A stretch of DNA of 64,000 nucleotides from Pseudoxanthomonas sangjuensis (GCF_010211755.1 NZ_PDWR01000018.1:1-64000); one strand, 5' to 3'. Shown: positions 33,144 to 44,376, numbered from the stretch's first letter. The notes: generated by a model from the sequence alone, not told the origin. Numbers and translations: made by a program.

Positions 33144-35816
33144 ATGCCCGCCCGTCCCGCGCCCCCGGCCCACCCCCGCTTCGCCCTGAAACTCGTCCTG
33201 TGGCTGGCCTGCGCCGTGGCGTCGCCCGGCGTACTGGCGCAGGCCTTCGCCGAAACCACGCTCGACGGCGGCTGGCAGTTCCGCCTGGCCCCCGGCAGCG
33301 CACAGGCGGCGGCGCACCCCGAAGCCGTCGCCTGGCACGCGGCCACGGTCCCGGGCACGGTGCACACCGACCTGTTCGCGAACCGGCTGATCCTCGACCC
33401 CTACGTCGGCGCGCCGGAAGCCGGGCTGCAGTGGATCGGCCTGGCCGACTGGGAATACCGGACCACCTTCGATGCGCCGCGCGATGCGCTGGACGACGCG
33501 CGCAGCGACCTGGTGTTCGAAGGCCTGGACACGCTGGCCGAGGTATTCCTCAACGGCGAGAAGCTGCTCGACGCCGACAACTTCTTCCGCACCTGGCGCG
33601 CGCCGGTGCAGGGCCGGCTGCGCGAAGGCGGCAACGAACTGCGCATCGTGTTCCATTCGCCGATCGCAACCCTGCTGCCGAAGGTGCAGGCGATGCCGAC
33701 CAAGATCGCCGGCAACTATCCCTCGCCCTACGGCGACGAGCCGAAGGACGCGATGACCGCCAACTTCGTGCGCAAGCCCGGCTACCACTACGGCTGGGAC
33801 TGGGGCCCGCGCTACGTCACCGCCGGCGTGTGGAAGCCGGTGAAGCTGCAGCGCTGGGACGCGCTGCGCATCGACGACGTGCAGTTGCGCCAGGACAAGG
33901 TCGACGCCGAACGCGCGGACGTCGCCGTGCGCGTCGGCGTGGATGCCGCGCGCGCCGGCAAATACGAATTGCGCCTGTGGCGGACCGCGCCGGACGGCAA
34001 GCGCACGCAAGCGGCGAAGCAGGACATCGACGTCGCCGCCGGCACCAGCACCATCGAGGTACCGGTGGCGATCGACAAGCCGCAGCGCTGGTTCCCGGCC
34101 GGCTACGGCGCGCAGCCGCTGTACCGCTTCGACGTGGAGATCCGCGCCGGTCGCAAGACCGTGGCCAGCGCCAGTGAACGCACCGGCCTGCGCAGCGTCG
34201 CCCTGGTCCGCACGCCGGACGCCAGGGGCCGCAGCTTCCATTTCGAAATCAACGGCATCCCGGTGTTCGCCAAGGGCGCGAATTCGATCCCGTTCGACAT
34301 GTTCCAGCCGCGGGTGACCAAGGCGCAGCTGCGCCGCGTGCTGGAGTCGGCGGTCGCGGCCAACATGAACATGATCCGCAGCTGGGGCGGCGGCTATTAC
34401 GAGAGCGACGACTTCTTCGACATCGCCGACGAACTCGGCCTGCTGGTCTGGCAGGACTTCATGTTCGGCGGCGGCATGCAACCGGCGTACGAGGACGCCT
34501 TCCGCGACAACGTCATCGCCGAGGCGCGCGACAACGTGCGCCGCCTGCGCGACCATCCCAGCATCGTCCTGTGGTGCGGCAACAACGAGGAAGAGATCGC
34601 CTGGAAATACTGGGGCGGTGGCGATTACGGCCAGGCCCTGAAGGCGAAGGACCCGGCGTTCGCCGAGAAGGTCTGGAACGGCTACGTGCAGTTGTTCGGC
34701 ACCGACCTGCGCAAGGTCGTGGCCGAGGAAGCCGGCGGCATCGCCTACTGGGCCAGTTCGCCCAGCGACGACCTGGCCGAGGTCGCGAACACGCCGGCCA
34801 GCGGCGACATGCACTACTGGGAAGTGTGGGGCAATCCCGCGCATCCGCCGGTGAAGTACCTGGAGATCACCCCGCGCTTCATGTCCGAATACGGCCTGCA
34901 GGCATGGCCGGTGCAGCGCACGATCGACGCATTCGCCCGGCGCGACGAGCAGGCCATCGATTCGCCGGTGATCGAGGCGCACCAGAAGTTCCTCGCCGGC
35001 AAGGGCAACGAGCGGCTGATGAAGTACGTGGACTACGAATTCGGCGAACCGAAGGACTTCGCCGACTTCGTCTACCTGAGCCAGGCCGCGCAGGCCGAGG
35101 GCATCGAGCTGGCCGCGCTGCACCATCGCGCCAGCCGCCCGTACACGATGGGCTCGCTGTACTGGCAGCTCAACGACGTGTGGCCGGGCGCCTCGTGGTC
35201 GGGCATCGACTGGTTCGGGCGCTGGAAGGCGCTGCAGTTCCATGCGCGCCGCTTCTTCGCCCCGGTCGCGGTGGCCGCGCTGCGCAACGCCGAAGGCAAG
35301 ACACAAGTCAGCCTGCTCAATGACCGCGTCGACGCGCGCCGCGGCGAATTGCGCCTGCGCGTGATGTCGCTGGACGGGAAAGTGCTGCGCGACGAGCGCA
35401 AGGCGGTGGAACTGGCGCCGCTGTCATCGACGAGGATCGCCGACTACGCCGACGCCGAACTGCTCGCTGGCGCCGATCCGGCGACGACGGTCGCGGTGTT
35501 CGAGCTCGAGGTCGAAGGCGAGCCGGCATCGCGCGACGTGGTGTACTTCAGGGCCGCCAAGGACATGGCGTGGGCCGACCCGGGCCTGCATGCTGAACTT
35601 CGCCGCGATGGTCATCATCATTATGCGCTCGATCTGCACGCGACGAAGCTGGCGCGTGCGGTGTGGATCGACTTCGGCGACCTGGACGCCGAACCGTCCG
35701 ACAACGCGCTGACCCTGCTGCCCGGCGAAAGCGCCACCCTGCGCGTGGATTCCGCCGCCAGCCTCGACGACCTGCGTGCCGCATTGAAAGTGCGCACGCT
35801 GGCCGATGCCCTGTAG
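33144..35816 (+). CDS. GH2 beta-mannosidase, exported
   Basis: An 890-residue enzyme with signal peptide (about 1-33). The sugar-binding sandwich (TTLDGGWQFRLAPG, ATVPGTVHTDLF, EYRTTFDA) and immunoglobulin-like domain precede the barrel. VLWCGNNEEEIAWKYW holds acid/base Glu482, and PRFMSEYGLQ holds nucleophile Glu582. SLYWQLNDVWPGASWSGIDWFGRWKALQFHARRFF is the usual beta-mannosidase finish of the barrel in two conserved blocks. It cuts Man-beta-1,4-GlcNAc in the N-glycan core. The TAG stop is within a REP repeat. First gene of the operon with the epimerase and GH92. Confidence 0.95.
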   Translation: MPARPAPPAHPRFALKLVLWLACAVASPGVLAQAFAETTLDGGWQFRLAPGSAQAAAHPEAVAWHAATVPGTVHTDLFANRLILDPYVGAPEAGLQWIGLADWEYRTTFDAPRDALDDARSDLVFEGLDTLAEVFLNGEKLLDADNFFRTWRAPVQGRLREGGNELRIVFHSPIATLLPKVQAMPTKIAGNYPSPYGDEPKDAMTANFVRKPGYHYGWDWGPRYVTAGVWKPVKLQRWDALRIDDVQLRQDKVDAERADVAVRVGVDAARAGKYELRLWRTAPDGKRTQAAKQDIDVAAGTSTIEVPVAIDKPQRWFPAGYGAQPLYRFDVEIRAGRKTVASASERTGLRSVALVRTPDARGRSFHFEINGIPVFAKGANSIPFDMFQPRVTKAQLRRVLESAVAANMNMIRSWGGGYYESDDFFDIADELGLLVWQDFMFGGGMQPAYEDAFRDNVIAEARDNVRRLRDHPSIVLWCGNNEEEIAWKYWGGGDYGQALKAKDPAFAEKVWNGYVQLFGTDLRKVVAEEAGGIAYWASSPSDDLAEVANTPASGDMHYWEVWGNPAHPPVKYLEITPRFMSEYGLQAWPVQRTIDAFARRDEQAIDSPVIEAHQKFLAGKGNERLMKYVDYEFGEPKDFADFVYLSQAAQAEGIELAALHHRASRPYTMGSLYWQLNDVWPGASWSGIDWFGRWKALQFHARRFFAPVAVAALRNAEGKTQVSLLNDRVDARRGELRLRVMSLDGKVLRDERKAVELAPLSSTRIADYADAELLAGADPATTVAVFELEVEGEPASRDVVYFRAAKDMAWADPGLHAELRRDGHHHYALDLHATKLARAVWIDFGDLDAEPSDNALTLLPGESATLRVDSAASLDDLRAALKVRTLADAL

Positions 35817-35936
35817 GGCGGGTCCTGACCCGCCATTGCCTTGCCCGATCCGCGGCGGCGATCATCGAAGGCGACAGCCACGATCATTGCCGTCGCAACC
35901 GGAATCACCACGACGGCGGGTCAGGACCCGCCCTAC
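35813..35936. repeat. REP-type perfect 22-bp inverted pair
   Basis: Arms 35813-35834 (starting GTAGGGCGGGTCC) and 35915-35936 (ending GGACCCGCCCTAC) are exact reverse complements. Each arm also folds on itself (GGCGGGTC/GACCCGCC). The left TAG is the stop codon of the GH2 gene (35814-35816). The 80-bp core between arms has no gene. Confidence 0.85.
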
Positions 35937-35958
35937 GCAACAATCTGGAGTTGAACCG

Positions 35959-37236
35959 ATGACCGCGATACCCGACCACGACGACTTCCGCAGCGAAGCC
36001 TTCCTGCGCGAACACGTCCGCAAGACGATGGCCTTCTACCACCCGCGCTGCATCGACCCGGCGGGCGGCTTCTTCCACTATTTCAAGGACGACGGCACGG
36101 TCTACGACGCCGCGCACCGCCACCTGGTCAGCAGCACGCGCTTCGTCTTCAACTACGCGACGGCCGCGAACGAGTTCGGCGGCGAGGATGCCGCGCTGCG
36201 CGACGAATACCTGCAGGCGGTTCGCCACGGCCTGGCCTTCCTGCGCGACAGGCATCGCGACCCGCAGAGCGGCGGCTACTTCTGGACCCTGCGCGACGGC
36301 CAGCCGGAAGACACCATGCAGCACTGCTATGGCGCGGCGTTCGTGCTGCTGGCGTATTCGACCGCGCTCAAGGCCGGCATCGCGGAAGCGAAGCCGTGGA
36401 TGGACGAGACCTGGGACCTGCTGGAACGGCGCTACTGGGACGAGGACGCCGGCCTGTACCGCGACGAGGCCGACCGCGACTGGAACTTCTCCAGCTACCG
36501 CGGGCAGAACGCGAACATGCACATGTGCGAGGCGATGCTGGCCGCGTACGAGGCCAGCGACGACCTGCGCTACCTGATCCGCGCGCTGCTGCTGGCCGAC
36601 AACATGACCCAGCGCCAGGCCGCGCACGCCGGCGGCCTGGTGTGGGAACACTACGACCAGGACTGGAACATCGACACCGACTACCACCGCGACGATCCGC
36701 GCCACCTGTTCCGGCCGTGGGGCTTCCAGCCCGGCCACCAGACCGAATGGGCGAAGCTGCTGCTGATCCTCGACGGCCACCTGCGCCGGGCGGGCATGCC
36801 GGTGGTCGCGTGGCTGGTGCCGAAGGCGCGCGAACTGTTCGACCGCGCGGTCGCCGCGGCGTGGGACGAGGAATTCGGCGGACTGGTCTACGGCTTCGCG
36901 CCGGAGAAGCTGCGCAAGGACATCCCCGGCCGTTCGCTGCCCGACGGCGAGAACTTCGTCTGCGACGAGGACAAGTATTTCTGGGTGCAGGCCGAGTCGA
37001 TCGCCACCGCCGCGCGCCTGGCCGTCGCCGCGGACGCTTCGTACTGGGACTGGTACGACCGCTTGTGGGATTACGCCTGGCAACACATGGTCGACCATCG
37101 ATACGGCGCGTGGTACCGGATCCTCGATCGCCAGAACCGCAAGTACGACGACGAGAAGAGCCCCGCCGGCAAGACCGACTACCACACCATGGGCGCCTGC
37201 CACGACGTGCTGCACGTGTTGCGCCGGGGCCGCTGA
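35959..37236 (+). CDS. N-acylglucosamine 2-epimerase-family enzyme, probably D-mannose isomerase
   Basis: A 425-residue alpha/alpha-barrel protein with no signal peptide, so cytoplasmic. CTGGAG precedes the ATG by 8 bp. Family blocks are HLVSSTRFVFNYA, QHCYGAAFVLLAYS, GQNANMHMCEAMLAAYEA (catalytic His), PGHQTEWAKLLL (second catalytic His) and DKYFWVQAESIA. The length and blocks fit mannose isomerases more than GlcNAc epimerases. Converting mannose to fructose, it would feed the PfkB kinase at 17.1 kb. Its place between GH2 and GH92 supports mannose as substrate. Confidence 0.85.
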   Translation: MTAIPDHDDFRSEAFLREHVRKTMAFYHPRCIDPAGGFFHYFKDDGTVYDAAHRHLVSSTRFVFNYATAANEFGGEDAALRDEYLQAVRHGLAFLRDRHRDPQSGGYFWTLRDGQPEDTMQHCYGAAFVLLAYSTALKAGIAEAKPWMDETWDLLERRYWDEDAGLYRDEADRDWNFSSYRGQNANMHMCEAMLAAYEASDDLRYLIRALLLADNMTQRQAAHAGGLVWEHYDQDWNIDTDYHRDDPRHLFRPWGFQPGHQTEWAKLLLILDGHLRRAGMPVVAWLVPKARELFDRAVAAAWDEEFGGLVYGFAPEKLRKDIPGRSLPDGENFVCDEDKYFWVQAESIATAARLAVAADASYWDWYDRLWDYAWQHMVDHRYGAWYRILDRQNRKYDDEKSPAGKTDYHTMGACHDVLHVLRRGR

Positions 37237-37338
37237 GCCGTCGCGGGCGCGCATGCCGCGCCCTTCGCTCCGCTTCTGCCCCGGCGCGGACCACCGTGCC
37301 GGGTTTTCGTCGTTTCCTCCCTGCAAGATTCCGCCGTC

Positions 37339-40300
37339 ATGACCCACATGCCTTCATCGCCGCTGCGCCGGCGCTTCCCCACCGGCGCCCTCCTCGCCGC
37401 CATCGCGCTGTCGGGCTGCGGCCCGCAACCCGCCGCGCCGGAACGAACCCCGTCGCCCGCCGCGCCCGCGCCGTTCTGGTCGTCCTTCGAGGCCGGCGAG
37501 CCGCAGCCGGGTGAAGCCGAGGGCACGCAGGCCGCGGGCACGCGCATCGACCTGCGCGTTGCCGACGGCCCCGACGCCGCCTACACGGCCCGCACGCGGG
37601 TCGGCTTCACCGGCGTGCATTCGCTGGAATACGCCGGAAAGTCGGACGGCGGCGCGGCATCGGCGGAACTGTTCGACGTCGACATCCCGGTCACGGCGGC
37701 GACCGAGCTGTCGTACCGCGTCTTCCCGCGATTCAACGACGACCTTCGCTACCCCGGCACCTTCGTCGCCATCGACCTGTTGTTCACCGACGGCACCCGG
37801 CTGTCCGGACTCGGCGCGCGCGACCAGCACGGCTTCGTGCTGTCGCCGCGCGGGCAAGGCGATTCGAAATCGCTCTACACCAACCAGTGGAACCACAAGC
37901 AGTCGCGCATCGGCGACGTCGCCGCGGGCAAGACCATCGACCGGATCCTGGTCGCGTACCAGGGTCCGTCCGGCGCGGCGGACTTCCGCGGCTGGCTGGA
38001 CGACATCCGCATCGCCGATGCGCCGGCCGCCGCGCCATCGAAACGCCCCAGCGACCACGTGCTGACCACCCGCGGCACCAATTCCAGCGGCGCCTTCTCG
38101 CGCGGCAACAACATCCCCGCCACGGCGATGCCGCACGGCTTCAACTTCTGGGCGCCGGTCACCGACGCCGGCTCGCTGAGCTGGTTCTACGAATACGCCA
38201 GGCGCAACGACGCGCAGAACCTGCCGCGGCTGGAAGCGCTGGCGCTGAGCCACGAAACCAGCCCGTGGATGGGCGACCGGCAGACCTTCCAGGTCATGCC
38301 GTCGATCGCCAGCGGCGAACCCGGCGTCGACCGCAAGGACCGCGCCGCGACGTTCCGCCACGAGAACGAGACCGCCCGCGCCCATTACTACGGCGTCCGC
38401 CTCGACAACGGCATCGTCGCCGAGATCGCGCCGACCGACCACGCGGCGATGTTCCGCTTCACCTTCCCCGGCGACGACGCGAGCCTGGTCTTCGACAACG
38501 TCGACGACCGCGGCGGCCTGTTCCTGTCGCCCGACCGCGGCGAACTGACCGGCTACACCGATACCCGCAGCGGGCTGTCCAACGGCGCCGGCCGCATGTT
38601 CGTCTACGCGAAGTTCGACCGCCCGGTGACCGCCAGCGGCATGCTGGTCGGCAGCGATGGCGGCAAGGACGCCAGGCCGCGCAACAACGCCGGCTATTTC
38701 CGCTTCGATGCCGGCAAGCGGCGCACGGTGACCATGCGCATCGCCACTTCGCTGATCAGCGTCGACCAGGCGAAACACAACCTCGCGCTGGAAATTTCCG
38801 ACAAGGACGGCTTCGACGACGTGCGCGAGCGCGCGCAGCGCGCGTGGGACGACAAGCTCGGCGTGATCGAAGTCGAAGGCGCCACGCCGGACCAGCTGAC
38901 CACGCTGTACTCCAACCTGTACCGGCTGTTCCTGTACCCGAACTCGGCGCACGAGAACACCGGCAGCAACGCGGCGCCGGCGTGGAAGCACGCGGTGCAG
39001 TCCTCCGCCAGCAACGACATCCCGGCGGGCACGACCGAAACGCGGACCGGCGCGGCCGTTGCCGACGGCAAGGTCTACGTCAACAACGGCTTCTGGGACA
39101 CCTACCGCACGGTGTGGGCGGCGCAATCGCTGCTCGCGCCGCGCCAGGCCACGGAAATGGTCAACGGCTTCCTGCAGCACTACCGCGACGGCGGCTGGGT
39201 GCCGCGCTGGTCCTCGCCGGGCTACGCCAACCTGATGACCGGCACCAGCTCCGACGCTTCCTTCGCCGATGCCTACGTGAAGGGCGTGCCCGGCCTCGAC
39301 ACCGCCGCGCTGTACGCGGCGGCGATCAGGAACGCCGCGGTCGCGCCGCCGAACGACAACATCGGCCGCAAGGGCATGGACGTGGCGCCGTTCATCGGCT
39401 ACACGCCCAGTTCGGTCGGCGAAGGCGTGTCGTGGGCGCTGGAGGGCTACATCAACGACTACGGCATCGCCAACATGCTGGCGGCGATGGCGAAGGATCC
39501 GGCAGCGACGATCCCGCGCATGCGACTCGAAGAGGAAAGCGCGTACTACCGCAACCGCGCGCTGGATTACGTGCGCATGTTCGACCCGGCCATCGGCTTC
39601 TTCCAGGGCCGCGCCGCCGACGGCAAGTGGAAATCCGCCGCCGCCGACTACCGGCCGGAAGTCTGGGGCCACGACCACGACTACACCGAAACCAACGGCT
39701 GGGGCTTCGCCTTCCTGGTGCCGCACGACGGCCAGGGACTGGCCAACCTCTACGGCGGCCGCGACGCGCTGGCGCGCAAGCTGGACGAATACTTCGCCAC
39801 GCCGGAAACCGCCGGCCATCCCGGTTCGTACGGCGGCGTGATCCACGAGATGGTCGAAGCGCGCGACGTGCGCCTGGGCCAGTGGGGTTTCTCCAACCAG
39901 GTGGCGCACCACGTGCCGTGGATGTACCTGTACGCCGGCCGGCCATGGCGCACGCAGGAGATCGTGCGCGAAGTGCTGGCGCGGATGTACGTCGGCTCGG
40001 AGATCGGCCAGGGCTACCCCGGCGACGAGGACAACGGCGAATCGTCGGCGTGGTGGCTGTTCGCGGCGCTGGGCTTCTACCCGCTGCAGATGGGCAGCGA
40101 GAACCTGGTGATCGGCTCGCCGCTGTTCACCAAGGCCACCGTGCATCTGCAGAACGGCAAGGAGCTGGTGATCAGCGCGCCGGGCAACAGCCGCGACCGC
40201 GTGTATGTCGCCGGCGTCAGCGTGAACGGCAAGCCCTGGGACTCCACCGCGATCCCGCACCGGCTGCTCGCCCGGGGCGGGAGGATCGAGTTCAAGATGT

Positions 40301-40788
40301 CGTCGAAGCCCGCCGCCTGGGGCGGCGATGCGGACGCATCGGCGCTGCCGCCTTCGTTGACCGCGGGCCCCACGATCCCCGTGCCGCTCGCCGACCTCAC
40401 CGGCGCGGGTCGCGGCACCGCTTCGGCCGGCAATGCAAAGGCCGACGCGCTGTTCGACGACACTTCGCGCACCGAAGCGGTTTTCCCCGGCACGACGACG
40501 GTGGCGTACGCCTTCGGCAAGCCGGGCGCCGAAGTGCGCTTCTACACGCTGACCTCCGGCAGCACCGGCGGCCATCCGACCGCGTGGACGCTGGAAGGCT
40601 CCGACGACGGCAAGGCATGGAAGGAAGTGGACAGGCGCGCCGGCGAGAATTTCGAATGGCGCCGCTATACCCGCCCGTTCCGCCTCGCCAGCCCGGCCAG
40701 GTACCGCCAGTACCGTCTGGTCGTCACCGCAAGCAGCGATGCGCGGCAGTCGTCGCTGGCCGAGATCGAGCTGCTCGGCGCGCGCTGA
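37339..40788 (+). CDS. GH92 alpha-mannosidase 2, multi-domain lipoprotein
   Basis: A 1149-residue protein with lipobox ALSGC, so it is membrane-anchored in the periplasm or exported to the surface. After the anchor comes an extra beta-sandwich (about 35-235, FEAGEPQPG then FRGWLDDIRIAD), then GH92 N and C lobes (HVLTTRGTNSSGAFSRGNNIP; GGWVPRWSSPGYANLMTGTS; YPGDEDNGESSAWWLFAALG with the acidic base). A C-terminal F5/8C-like domain (residues about 1010-1149: TAWTLEGSDDGKAWKEVDRR) can bind glycans. The extra modules and Glu-Ser in DEDNGESS set it apart from the first GH92 and suggest another linkage. It follows the epimerase by 102 bp. Confidence 0.92.
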   Translation: MTHMPSSPLRRRFPTGALLAAIALSGCGPQPAAPERTPSPAAPAPFWSSFEAGEPQPGEAEGTQAAGTRIDLRVADGPDAAYTARTRVGFTGVHSLEYAGKSDGGAASAELFDVDIPVTAATELSYRVFPRFNDDLRYPGTFVAIDLLFTDGTRLSGLGARDQHGFVLSPRGQGDSKSLYTNQWNHKQSRIGDVAAGKTIDRILVAYQGPSGAADFRGWLDDIRIADAPAAAPSKRPSDHVLTTRGTNSSGAFSRGNNIPATAMPHGFNFWAPVTDAGSLSWFYEYARRNDAQNLPRLEALALSHETSPWMGDRQTFQVMPSIASGEPGVDRKDRAATFRHENETARAHYYGVRLDNGIVAEIAPTDHAAMFRFTFPGDDASLVFDNVDDRGGLFLSPDRGELTGYTDTRSGLSNGAGRMFVYAKFDRPVTASGMLVGSDGGKDARPRNNAGYFRFDAGKRRTVTMRIATSLISVDQAKHNLALEISDKDGFDDVRERAQRAWDDKLGVIEVEGATPDQLTTLYSNLYRLFLYPNSAHENTGSNAAPAWKHAVQSSASNDIPAGTTETRTGAAVADGKVYVNNGFWDTYRTVWAAQSLLAPRQATEMVNGFLQHYRDGGWVPRWSSPGYANLMTGTSSDASFADAYVKGVPGLDTAALYAAAIRNAAVAPPNDNIGRKGMDVAPFIGYTPSSVGEGVSWALEGYINDYGIANMLAAMAKDPAATIPRMRLEEESAYYRNRALDYVRMFDPAIGFFQGRAADGKWKSAAADYRPEVWGHDHDYTETNGWGFAFLVPHDGQGLANLYGGRDALARKLDEYFATPETAGHPGSYGGVIHEMVEARDVRLGQWGFSNQVAHHVPWMYLYAGRPWRTQEIVREVLARMYVGSEIGQGYPGDEDNGESSAWWLFAALGFYPLQMGSENLVIGSPLFTKATVHLQNGKELVISAPGNSRDRVYVAGVSVNGKPWDSTAIPHRLLARGGRIEFKMSSKPAAWGGDADASALPPSLTAGPTIPVPLADLTGAGRGTASAGNAKADALFDDTSRTEAVFPGTTTVAYAFGKPGAEVRFYTLTSGSTGGHPTAWTLEGSDDGKAWKEVDRRAGENFEWRRYTRPFRLASPARYRQYRLVVTASSDARQSSLAEIELLGAR

Positions 40789-40806
40789 CGCGCAACGCCG
40801 GGTTTT

Positions 40807-40834
40807 CCTCCCTCCGCCCGCGGCGGGAGGGAGG
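40807..40834 (+). terminator. Hairpin after GH92-2
   Basis: CCTCCCTCCGCC (40807-40818) pairs with GGCGGGAGGGAGG (40822-40834) with one bulge, just after the GH92 stop. There is no T-run. Confidence 0.5.
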
Positions 40835-40865
40835 CCCTTCGTCCATCGGTAGCGCGGCCAAAGAA

Positions 40866-40891
40866 AAACCCCGCCATTGCTGGCGGGGTTT
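40866..40891. terminator. Bidirectional terminator between GH92-2 and groEL
   Basis: AAACCCCGCCA and TGGCGGGGTTT form an 11-bp stem with loop TTGC, flanked by A-rich and T-rich tracts. It is the probable end of the groESL transcript (minus) and a backstop for the GH92 operon (plus). Confidence 0.85.
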
Positions 40892-40952
40892 CTCGTGTCG
40901 CGGTGTCCTTCGACTTCGGCCCTGCGGGCCTACGCCCAGGACGGGCGGCGGA

Positions 40953-42602
<1,650 letters not shown>

Positions 42603-42648
42603 TTAGCTAGGGATTTTTGTTGGGGAATTCGGGAACGGAAGGACGCGA

Positions 42649-42939
42649 TCAGGCGAGGATCGCGAAGATGTCGTCTTCCTTCACCACCAGGTACTCGACG
42701 CCGTCGAGCTTGACCTCGGTGCCGCTGTACTTGCCGAACAGCACCTTGTCGCCGACCTTGACCTTCGGCGCGCGGACATTGCCGTTGTCGAACACCTTGC
42801 CCTCGCCGACGGCGACGACTTCGCCCTTGATCGGCTTCTCGGTGGCCGAATCCGGGATCACGATGCCGCCGGCGGACACCTTCTCTTCCTCGGTACGCTT
42901 GATCACGACGCGGTCGTAAAGCGGCTTGAGATTGCTCAT
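42649..42939 (-). CDS. groS: 10-kDa co-chaperonin GroES
   Basis: A 96-residue lid protein starting [15 protein letters not shown] at 42939 with AGAGG upstream; a longer reading to 42969 is unlikely. The mobile loop ([20 protein letters not shown]) and the roof region are normal. Cotranscribed with groEL and preceded by a heat-shock promoter and a CIRCE-like element. Confidence 0.98.
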   Translation of the reverse strand: MSNLKPLYDRVVIKRTEEEKVSAGGIVIPDSATEKPIKGEVVAVGEGKVFDNGNVRAPKVKVGDKVLFGKYSGTEVKLDGVEYLVVKEDDIFAILA

Positions 42940-42988
42940 TGCATTGCCTCTGCTGGTGATGGGTTGCACTGGGAACGGTTGGCGCCGG

Positions 42989-43015
42989 TTGGCAGTCTCG
43001 GCCCGAGAGTGCCAA
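42989..43015 (-). promoter_or_regulatory. CIRCE-like HrcA operator of groESL
   Basis: TTGGCAGTC-N9-GAGTGCCAA, against the consensus TTAGCACTC-N9-GAGTGCTAA: three mismatches in 18 arm positions with exact 9-bp spacing. It lies about 50 bp before the groES start, in the predicted leader, the usual place for HrcA control. Confidence 0.75.
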
Positions 43016-43059
43016 CGACGCGGGCATGAAAACCCCGGCGGACCGGGGCTGGGGGGCAG

Positions 43060-43085
43060 ATTGGGGCACGACCCACGCTTTCAAG
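43060..43085 (-). promoter_or_regulatory. Sigma-32-type heat-shock promoter of groESL
   Basis: On the minus strand CTTGAAA (43085-43079) is followed after 12 bp by CCCCAAT (43066-43060). The sigma-32 consensus is CTTGAAA with CCCCAT-T at 11-16 bp. Together with CIRCE this suggests dual heat-shock control. Confidence 0.75.
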
Positions 43086-43545
43086 GGCGTACCCGCAAAA
43101 AATCGCCGGGAACATTCCCCGGCATCGCGCCGGCACCGGCCCGACGGGTTGCCGCCGCGGACGGCCGCAAAAAAAAGAGCGCGCATGACAGGGGGCATGC
43201 GCGCTCCATGGGAGAGGGAGGGGTGGTCGCCTCGTGCGTGCGCCGGCTGGCGACTCTCCCGTCCAGCCGGAACAAAACCAGCATCCCGCCGGCCTGCACA
43301 GATAACTACGCCGCCCCGGGAATGTGAAGAGTCACGGCCATGGAAAATCGGCCACTTCCGGTAGCGCTCAAGGGATTAACTCCTTTGTTTATGGTAGAAA
43401 AGCAAAGCATGGCTACTGAAAGCGCACATATGCCCGCTATTGTTTTTCACCTAGTTACTTTAGGTATCCAAAACGGGTTCCCGACCACACGTGGTTTGGT
43501 TAATTTCACGTGAAGCATTCGGTTGGCCCGCAGGAGGTGGGCGCA
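43086..43545. other. Gene-free gap with AT-rich part and a palindrome before the XRE gene
   Basis: Between the groESL promoter and the XRE gene no coding sequence is convincing. The part 43370-43510 is AT-rich compared with all around it and probably contains the XRE promoter. ACCTA-GTTACTT-TAGGT at 43449-43465 is a 5-7-5 inverted repeat that could be an XRE operator. CACGTG occurs at 43480 vicinity and 43507 vicinity. Confidence 0.4.
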
Positions 43546-43962
43546 ATGACTTCGCAAGAACGGATCCGCATGGCCCGCCGCGCCGCCGGCATGTCGCAAT
43601 CGCAGCTGGCGCGCCTGGTCGGCGTGCAACGCAGCGCGGTCAGCCACTGGGAGGCGCCGGAGGGCAAGCATCCCAGCGTCTCGCACCTGCGCGAGGTGGC
43701 GCTGGCGACCGGCACCCAGTTCGAATGGCTGGCCACCGGCCGCGGCAGCATGGGCCTGTCGCGCGAGGAACAGCTCGACTCCATCGCCACCGCCGAGGCG
43801 CTACTGGTCGAGGATCCGCAGGAATTGCGCCTGGTCGCGGCTTTCCGCGATGCGCCGCTGCGCGCGCGCCTGTCGCTGCTGGACGTGCTGGAGGAACTGG
43901 CCGCGCAACGCACCGGCCACCACCGCGCGCGGCGCGGCGCGGCACGCGGCAACGGCGGCTGA
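43546..43962 (+). CDS. XRE-family HTH regulator
   Basis: A 138-residue protein starting MTSQERIRMARRAAGMSQSQLARLVGVQ at 43546, where CAGGAGGTG is an excellent ribosome site; an upstream GTG at 43510 is less likely. Residues 5-60 form a Cro/CI-type HTH with LVGVQRSAVSHWE as the turn and recognition helix. The C-terminal half is helical with a basic tail and no enzymatic domain. It stands alone, and the target is unknown. Similar single-domain regulators sit near groESL or cutA in related genomes, as far as I recall; that is weak evidence. Confidence 0.8.
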   Translation: MTSQERIRMARRAAGMSQSQLARLVGVQRSAVSHWEAPEGKHPSVSHLREVALATGTQFEWLATGRGSMGLSREEQLDSIATAEALLVEDPQELRLVAAFRDAPLRARLSLLDVLEELAAQRTGHHRARRGAARGNGG

Positions 43963-44028
43963 TCGGGCATATTTCCCGGACCCGCGGGAGCGAAGGGAAA
44001 AGCCGGCAAGCCCTATACTGGCCGGCGC

Positions 44029-44376
44029 ATGCCCGGCCCTTCCGTCCATCTGCTGCTCAGCACCTGCCCCGATGCCGACAGCGCCGAGCGCATCGCGCGC
44101 GCGCTGGTCGAAGAACGCCTGGCCGCCTGCGTGACCCGGCTGCCCGGCGCGCGTTCGCTGTACCGCTGGCAGGGCGCGATCGAACAGGCCGACGAGGTGC
44201 AGCTGCTGGTCAAGACCACGTCGGCGCGACTGGACGCGGCGATCGCCCGGCTGCGCGAATTGCACCCGTATGAACTGCCCGAGGCGGTCGCGGTCGAAGC
44301 GAGTGCGGGCCTGTCCGGCTGGCTGGACTGGGTGCGCGCCGAAACCGCCGAAGAACCGCCGCGACTGGAAACCTGA
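44029..44376 (+). CDS. cutA: CutA1 divalent-cation tolerance protein
   Basis: A 115-residue trimeric ferredoxin-like protein. LSTCPDADSAERIARALVEERLAACVTRLPG and ELHPYELPEAVAVEA (split by a beta strand) are the family hallmarks. Its role in metal tolerance is only partly understood. It lies 4 bp before dsbD, an arrangement common in proteobacteria, and the three genes cutA-dsbD-tlpA look like one operon for periplasmic redox and metal handling. Confidence 0.92.
   Translation: MPGPSVHLLLSTCPDADSAERIARALVEERLAACVTRLPGARSLYRWQGAIEQADEVQLLVKTTSARLDAAIARLRELHPYELPEAVAVEASAGLSGWLDWVRAETAEEPPRLET

Noticed and set aside
35815..35960. A short gene between GH2 and the epimerase
   Set aside because: The gap is fully explained by the REP inverted pair and its core; frames there are products of the repeat.
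43016..43200. Small RNA or CRISPR-like repeats in the groESL-XRE gap
   Set aside because: Only GC hairpins and a poly-A/poly-C-rich stretch are visible; there are no regularly spaced repeats, and no cas genes in the window.
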